Below are positions 59,551 to 64,000 of a DNA stretch of 64,000 bases, in pieces. This DNA is from Microbacterium fluvii (GTDB taxonomy: Bacteria; Actinomycetota; Actinomycetes; Actinomycetales; Microbacteriaceae). The stretch is taken from positions 411,946 through 475,945 of the forward strand of contig NZ_JAOPFX010000003.1 of the NCBI RefSeq assembly GCF_025515205.1, given 5' to 3'. The notes under the pieces are model-generated. The model saw only the letters and a list, made by a program, of their open reading frames with translations. It was not told the DNA's origin and made no database searches. Each line of letters starts with the position of its first letter. The first letter of the stretch is position 1. The translations under genes were made by a program, and so were the position numbers.

Positions 59551-60687
59551 ATGACCGCCACAGACGATCTGCACGCCATGCTCGGCACGGCGCTCACCGC
59601 CCGTGCCTCCGATGTGCACCTGACCGCCAAGCAGCCGGCGCGCATGCGCGTCGACGGCGACCTCGTGCCGATCCCCGGCTTCGAGCTCGCCACCACTCCC
59701 GCCTGGATCGAATCGGCCGTCGGCGGCCTGCTCTCGCGCGAGCAGTACGAGGAGTTCGCCGAGCGCGGCGAGGTCGACCTCTCATACAACGCGCCCGGCG
59801 TCGCGCGGTTCCGCGTCAACGTCTTCCGTCAGCTGGGCGATGTCGCGGCGGCCCTGCGTTTCATCAACGAGAAGGCGATTCCGCTCGAAGAGCTCGGCGT
59901 GCCGCTGGTCGCGGCCGACCTCGTCAAGCGCCCCCGCGGCCTCGTGCTGGTCACCGGCCCCACCGGCTCGGGAAAGTCGACGACCCTGGCGGCCATGATC
60001 GACATCGTCAACCGCACGATGCCCTCGCACATCATCACGGTCGAAGACCCCATCGAGTTCCAGCACACCAGCAAGATGTCGCTGATCCACCAGCGCGAGA
60101 TCGGGTCGGACACGGCGTCGTTCTCCGAGGCACTGCGGCGCATCCTCCGTCAGGACCCCGACGTGATCCTCGTCGGCGAGCTCCGAGACCCCGAGTCGAT
60201 CTCCACGGCCCTGTCGGCCGCCGAGACCGGCCACCTCGTGCTGTCGACACTGCACACCCAGAGCGCCGCCAAGTCGATCAACCGCATCATCGACGCCTTC
60301 CCGCCCTCGCAGCAGGACCAGGTGCGCACGCAGCTGGGCGACACGCTGCAGGGCATCATGAGCCAGACCCTGCTGCCCAAGGCGCAGGGCAAGGGGCGCG
60401 TCATCGCCACCGAAGTGCTGATCAACACTCCCGCCATCGCCAACCTCATCCGCGAGGGTCAGGTGAGCCAGATCTACTCGATGCTGCAGGCGGGTGGATC
60501 GCTCGGCATGCACACGCTCGATCAGGACCTCAAGCGCCTCGTCGAAGACGGCTCGCTGGCGCTGCAGGTCGCGCGCTCGTTCGCGATGGACCCGTCGACG
60601 CTCGACGGCGTGCGGGTGCGGCCGAAGGACTACGACGCCGAGGCGTGGAGCGTGCGGGCACCCGAGCCCGCCGGATGGGGGCACTGA
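59551..60687 (+). CDS. pilT: Pilus retraction ATPase PilT
   Basis: PilT powers pilus disassembly. The 378-residue hexameric ATPase has Walker A GPTGSGKST (about residue 136), the Asp box ITVEDPIEF, Walker B-type LVGELRDPESI, the His box STLHTQSA, and the retraction-linked helix ANLIREGQVSQIYSML. That motif (AIRNLIRE in other PilT proteins) distinguishes PilT from PilB. The window also has PilB, so both extension and retraction are encoded. Confidence 0.95.
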   Translation: MTATDDLHAMLGTALTARASDVHLTAKQPARMRVDGDLVPIPGFELATTPAWIESAVGGLLSREQYEEFAERGEVDLSYNAPGVARFRVNVFRQLGDVAAALRFINEKAIPLEELGVPLVAADLVKRPRGLVLVTGPTGSGKSTTLAAMIDIVNRTMPSHIITVEDPIEFQHTSKMSLIHQREIGSDTASFSEALRRILRQDPDVILVGELRDPESISTALSAAETGHLVLSTLHTQSAAKSINRIIDAFPPSQQDQVRTQLGDTLQGIMSQTLLPKAQGKGRVIATEVLINTPAIANLIREGQVSQIYSMLQAGGSLGMHTLDQDLKRLVEDGSLALQVARSFAMDPSTLDGVRVRPKDYDAEAWSVRAPEPAGWGH

Positions 60688-61925
60688 TGTCGCTCGTTCA
60701 GGAATACAGCTACCGAGCCGTCGACGCGAAGGTCGGCAACGTCGTCAAGGGGGTCATCGAGGCCGCCAGCACGAGCGCGGTCACCTCGAAGCTGCGGGCG
60801 CAGGGCCTGACGCCGCTCGAGGTCGTCGAGCTGTCGAAGACCGGCCTGAATCAGGAGATCTCGATCCCCGGGTTCGAGAAGCGCGTCAAAGTCGACAGCC
60901 TCGCCGTCTTCTCGAAGCAGATGGCGGGCCTCATCAACGCCGGCCTCCCGCTCATGCGCACGCTGTCGATCCTCATCGAGCAGGCGGAGGACAAGAAGCT
61001 GCAGAAGGCGCTGGTCGCCGTGCACGCCGGCGTCGAGTCGGGCATGTCGCTCTCGCAGGCCTTCGCGCAGCATCCGGACGTCTTCCCCCCGCTCATGATC
61101 AGCATCGTCAAGGTCGGTGAGGCGGGCGGCTTCCTCGGGGACGCGCTCAACACGATCGCCGAGACCTATCAGGGCGAAGCCGAGCTGCACAACAAGATCA
61201 AGGCGGCCACGACCTACCCGATCGTCGTGTTCGTCATCGCGATCCTCGGCGCCTTCGCGATGATCACCTTCGTCGTGCCGATCTTCAAGGGCATGTTCGA
61301 GGGATTCGGCTCCGAGCTGCCGCTGCCCACCCAGATCCTCGTGATGCTCTCGAACAACATGGTCTGGATCCTGCCGCTGCTGGTGGTCGTCGGCGTCGTG
61401 TTCTGGATCTGGTGGTCGCGGCACAAGAACGACGAGAAGGTGAGGCGCTTCGTCGACCCGCTCAAGCTCAAGCTGCCCGTCTTCGGTCCGCTCGCGACCA
61501 AGATCGCCGTCTCGCGCTTCACCCGCAACCTGTCGATGATGCTCAAGTCCGGTGTGCCGCTCATCCAGGCGCTCGCGATCGTCGGCGAGGCCTCGAACAA
61601 CTGGAAGATCGAGCAGGCCGTCACCGAGGTGATGGACTCGGTGCGCCAGGGGCGTTCGTTCTCGGCGCCGCTGGCCAAGGCCGAGGTGTTCCCCCCGATG
61701 GTCGCGCAGATGGTGTCGGTCGGCGAGGAGTCGGGAACGCTCGCCGACATGCTCGCCTCGATCGCCGACTTCTACGAGGGCGAGGTCAAGACCGCCACCG
61801 AGCAGCTCACCGCCACGATCGAGCCGATCCTCATCGTCGGCATCGGCGTGATCATCGGCGGCATGGTCGTCTCGCTGTACCTCCCGATCTTCTCGATCTA
61901 CGGCGAGGTCGCCAAGAGCGGCTGA
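60687..61925 (+). CDS. pilC: Pilus inner-membrane platform protein PilC
   Basis: The protein has 412 residues with two GspF domains, each with the typical pattern (VFSKQMAGLINAGLPLMRTL in the first, RFTRNLSMMLKSGVPLIQAL in the second), and three transmembrane segments near 170-200, 220-240 and 380-400. It couples PilB/PilT rotation to pilin insertion. ATG 60687 overlaps the pilT stop (TGATG). It is the last gene of the plus-strand pilus operon. Confidence 0.95.
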   Translation: MSLVQEYSYRAVDAKVGNVVKGVIEAASTSAVTSKLRAQGLTPLEVVELSKTGLNQEISIPGFEKRVKVDSLAVFSKQMAGLINAGLPLMRTLSILIEQAEDKKLQKALVAVHAGVESGMSLSQAFAQHPDVFPPLMISIVKVGEAGGFLGDALNTIAETYQGEAELHNKIKAATTYPIVVFVIAILGAFAMITFVVPIFKGMFEGFGSELPLPTQILVMLSNNMVWILPLLVVVGVVFWIWWSRHKNDEKVRRFVDPLKLKLPVFGPLATKIAVSRFTRNLSMMLKSGVPLIQALAIVGEASNNWKIEQAVTEVMDSVRQGRSFSAPLAKAEVFPPMVAQMVSVGEESGTLADMLASIADFYEGEVKTATEQLTATIEPILIVGIGVIIGGMVVSLYLPIFSIYGEVAKSG

Positions 61926-61939
61926 TCGGCCACAGGCTC

Positions 61940-61980
61940 GGGTGCCGGCGGAGAGGGGCTTGGGGGCTCGGCCGGCACCC
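61940..61980 (+). terminator. Hairpin after pilC
   Basis: A perfect 10-bp stem (GGGTGCCGGC with GCCGGCACCC) encloses a 21-nt G-rich loop. It ends the pilus operon. Confidence 0.6.
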
Positions 61981-62004
61981 GATACCACTCGGGTCGGTCG
62001 GCTG

Positions 62005-62042
62005 TGATCTCGATACGGCGGCTGCGCCGCCTACTCGATCAG
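62005..62042. repeat. REP-like palindromic element between pilC and pilB
   Basis: TGATCTCGATACGGCGGC and GCCGCCTACTCGATCA are near-inverted arms around a TGC centre. I know similar sequences as very frequent intergenic elements in Microbacteriaceae genomes. It lies between convergent genes. Confidence 0.7.
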
Positions 62043-62077
62043 CGGGGGCGGGTGCGCCGCAGCATCCGCTGCGCAGC

Positions 62078-63748
62078 TCAGATCGAGACGCGCAGCACCT
62101 CTTCGATCGTCGTGACGCCCTGCTGCACCTTGCTGAAGCCGTCTTCCCGGAGCGACACCATGCCCTCTTTGAGGGCCACCATGCGCAGCTCGGTGCCCGT
62201 CGCGTGGGCGACGACCATCTTCTCGAGCTCGTCCGAGAGCGACATGATCTCGTGCAGCGCGACGCGGCCTCGGTAGCCCGTGCCCGAGCACTCGGTGCAC
62301 CCCGCGGCGCGGAAGAGCACAGGAGGGTCGGCGGGGTTGTAGGGGAAGCGCACCGACTCGAGCACGTCGCGCGACTCGTGGTAGGCCTCGCGGCAGTTCA
62401 GGCACAGCCGTCGTGCCAGGCGCTGCGCGACGACGGCGGCGAGGGCCGTGCCCACCAGGAACGGCTCGCAGCCCATCTCGGTCAGACGCGTCAGCGCCGA
62501 CGGCGCATCGTTGGTGTGCAGCGTCGAGAGCACGAGGTGCCCGGTGAGGGCCGCCTCGATCGAGATCGTCGCCGTCTCCTGGTCGCGGATCTCGCCGACG
62601 AGCACGACGTCGGGGTCGGATCGCAGGATCGAGCGCAGCGCCGCCTGAAAGGTCATGCCCGCGCGGGAGTTCACCTGCACCTGGTTGATGCCGGCCATGC
62701 GGTATTCCACCGGGTCTTCGACCGTGATGACGTTGATGCGGGGGTTGGCGACCGTGTTCAGCGCCGTGTAGAGCGTCGTCGACTTGCCCGAGCCGGTCGG
62801 CCCCGTCACGAGCACCATGCCGTGCGGGCGCGTGATCGATTCGGTGAACCGCTTCTCGTTGATCATCGAGAAGCGCAGGTCTTTCAGCGACAGCGACTGC
62901 GCCGTGTTGTCGAGGATTCGCATGACGATCTTCTCGCCCCACACCGTCGGCAGCGTCGCCAGACGCAGGTCGACCTTGCGCCCCTCGTGGGTCACCGACA
63001 GGCGGCCGTCCTGCGGCTTGCGCTTCTCGGCGATGTCGATGGATGCCATGATCTTCAGCCGCGAGATGACGCCGTCTTGAATCGCTCGGTCGGCCTTCTG
63101 CATCTCGTGCAGCACGCCGTCGATGCGGTAGCGCACCGTGAGCTGCTTCTCGCCTGGCTCGATGTGGATGTCGCTGGCACGGTCGCTGATGGCCTGCGTG
63201 ATCAGCAGGTTGACGAACCGCACGATCGGCGCGTCGTCGACTGTGTCGTCGAGCGACTCGGTCGAGCCGGGGGAGCCCTCGGCGGCGGCGATCTCGCCGA
63301 TCTGCTCCGAGAGGTCGCTGAGCTCTTCGTCGGAGCGCAGGAACCGGGTGAACGCCGTGTTGAGGGCGTCGGCGGCCACGACCGCGGGCCGGATGTTCAG
63401 ATCGGTGACGGTCGCGATGTCGTCGAGCGCGATGAGGTCGGTCGGGTCGAGCATGCCGATCGTCAGTGCGCGGCGGCCGCGCTCGACCGGGATCAGGTGG
63501 TAGCGGCGGCACAGGGCCGCGGGCACGGTGCCGATCACCTCGGCGTTGAGCGTGACCGTGGTCAGGTCGATATACGGAAAGCCCGTGCTCGCAGCGATGC
63601 CTTGGGCCACCTGCACCTCGGTCGCCAGACGCGACGAGATCAGGTGCTGCTGCAGCTCCGGACCTTCCCCGTATTCTGCGACCGCACTCCTCATTGTCTC
63701 TTCGTGCACCGCCCCAGCGCGCACGAGAGTTTCGGCGAGTCCTTTCAC
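62078..63748 (-). CDS. pilB: Pilus extension ATPase PilB
   Basis: PilB drives pilin polymerisation. The 556-residue protein has an N-terminal MshEN/T2SSE_N domain (about 1-150) and a hexameric ATPase domain. The latter has Walker A GPTGSGKST (near residue 312), VEDPVEYRM, LVGEIRDQETA, STLHTNDA, and the PilB/GspE zinc site with Cys pairs CLNC and CTEC. The start is GTG 63748 (VKGLAETLVRAGAV) with AGAGGGG upstream; longer readings lie in the promoter region. It is separate from and convergent to the other pil genes. Confidence 0.94.
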   Translation of the reverse strand: MKGLAETLVRAGAVHEETMRSAVAEYGEGPELQQHLISSRLATEVQVAQGIAASTGFPYIDLTTVTLNAEVIGTVPAALCRRYHLIPVERGRRALTIGMLDPTDLIALDDIATVTDLNIRPAVVAADALNTAFTRFLRSDEELSDLSEQIGEIAAAEGSPGSTESLDDTVDDAPIVRFVNLLITQAISDRASDIHIEPGEKQLTVRYRIDGVLHEMQKADRAIQDGVISRLKIMASIDIAEKRKPQDGRLSVTHEGRKVDLRLATLPTVWGEKIVMRILDNTAQSLSLKDLRFSMINEKRFTESITRPHGMVLVTGPTGSGKSTTLYTALNTVANPRINVITVEDPVEYRMAGINQVQVNSRAGMTFQAALRSILRSDPDVVLVGEIRDQETATISIEAALTGHLVLSTLHTNDAPSALTRLTEMGCEPFLVGTALAAVVAQRLARRLCLNCREAYHESRDVLESVRFPYNPADPPVLFRAAGCTECSGTGYRGRVALHEIMSLSDELEKMVVAHATGTELRMVALKEGMVSLREDGFSKVQQGVTTIEEVLRVSI

Positions 63749-63769
63749 CGGAACCCCTCTCCCCGGCCA

Positions 63770-63836
63770 TATCCTATGCCCCCGCAGGCATCCGTGTGAA
63801 TAGCGAGATTTCTGTGACGGATGTGACTGATGTGAC
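63770..63836. promoter_or_regulatory. pilB promoter region with TGTGAC repeat array
   Basis: A minus-strand -10 TAGGAT (63775-63770) gives a leader of about 15 nt to GTG 63748. Upstream, on the plus strand, TGTGAC hexamers begin at 63813, 63822 and 63831 (9-bp period), and TGTGAA at 63795 in the same phase. The array resembles the pilA one and could also act on the divergent gene at 63912. Confidence 0.6.
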
Positions 63837-63899
63837 TTCACGCCTCGGCATGCCGCACCCGTGCCTGTCAACCCGCCCGGCCCGCGGCATCCGCCCCGA

Positions 63900-63905
63900 T
63901 AGCCT
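63900..63905 (+). promoter_or_regulatory. -10 element for leaderless gene at window end
   Basis: TAGCCT ends 6 nt before ATG 63912. Confidence 0.4.
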
Positions 63906-63911
63906 GCCGTC

Positions 63912-64000
63912 ATGAAGCGGATCATCGCCTGGGCGCTGAGCCTGGCGCCCGTGCGCGCGTTCCTGCTCTACAGCGAGCGCCGAGGGGCCATGCTCGCCGA
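63912..64000 (+). CDS. YihY/BrkB-type membrane protein, 5' end only
   Basis: Twenty-nine codons are inside the window: MKRIIAWALSLAPVRAFLLY followed by SERRGAMLA. This N-terminus (LxYSExRGxMLAD) is that of actinobacterial YihY/virulence factor BrkB-family membrane proteins; the call rests on this short stretch. The gene is divergent from pilB, and the pilus-type repeat array lies in the shared upstream region. Confidence 0.65.
   Translation, partial: MKRIIAWALSLAPVRAFLLYSERRGAMLA

Overview
The window is high-GC actinobacterial chromosome. The 16S gene (from 3494) has the signature stretches of Microbacterium or a close relative in Microbacteriaceae. Two DUF222/HNH genes, many candidate leaderless promoters, the rRNA operon layout without spacer tRNAs and the gene order from 8.8 to 22.3 kb all agree with this. 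I see no prophage, insertion sequence or CRISPR array.

Layout. (1) 1-511 is the tail of one rRNA operon (23S end, 5S, terminator). (2) 539-2985 holds a protein with basic nine-residue repeats and a HAD phosphatase. (3) 3.0-8.8 kb is a complete second rRNA operon whose last 511 bases repeat positions 1-511. (4) 8.8-22.3 kb is a long co-oriented core operon: small protein, tlyA, nadK, recN, pyrG, Nudix, xerD, parA, scpA, scpB, pseudouridine synthase, tyrA, cmk, der. Its order matches the Rv1691-Rv1713 region of Mycobacterium tuberculosis as I know it. (5) 22.3-28.8 kb holds anaerobic functions: adhE, then nrdD-nrdG on the other strand and a Nudix-NYN fusion. A 15-bp palindromic operator occurs three times here.

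(6) 28.8-36.2 kb is a mix of small regulators, membrane proteins, a tRNA-Pro(GGG), a NYN protein and a frameshifted DUF222/HNH gene. (7) 36.2-38.6 kb is a small accessory island: a three-gene minus-strand cluster led by an HNH protein, divergent from a MNT/HEPN toxin-antitoxin pair. (8) 38.6-52.3 kb is metabolism, transport and envelope: AidB-like dehydrogenase, TetR/DoxX, DsbA-like protein, MFS pump, cation/proton antiporter, HAD phosphatase, L,D-transpeptidase, aldo-keto reductase, an intact DUF222/HNH gene. A stretch of consecutive hairpins lies at 48.25-48.55 kb.

(9) 52.5-63.8 kb is a type IV pilus locus: major pilin, three minor pilin-like proteins (one with a long beta-helix-like domain), prepilin peptidase, PilM, PilN, PilO, PilT, PilC, and a convergent PilB. 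Both outer promoters of this locus carry an array of TGTGAC repeats at 9-bp spacing. (10) The window ends in the start of a YihY/BrkB-type membrane protein gene.

The most unusual signals are the pilus-locus repeat arrays, the palindromic-type repeats at the start codons of scpA, scpB, the pseudouridine synthase gene and cmk, the shared adhE/nrdDG operator, the hairpin-rich intergenic region at 48.3 kb, and the HNH/unknown/MNT-HEPN island.
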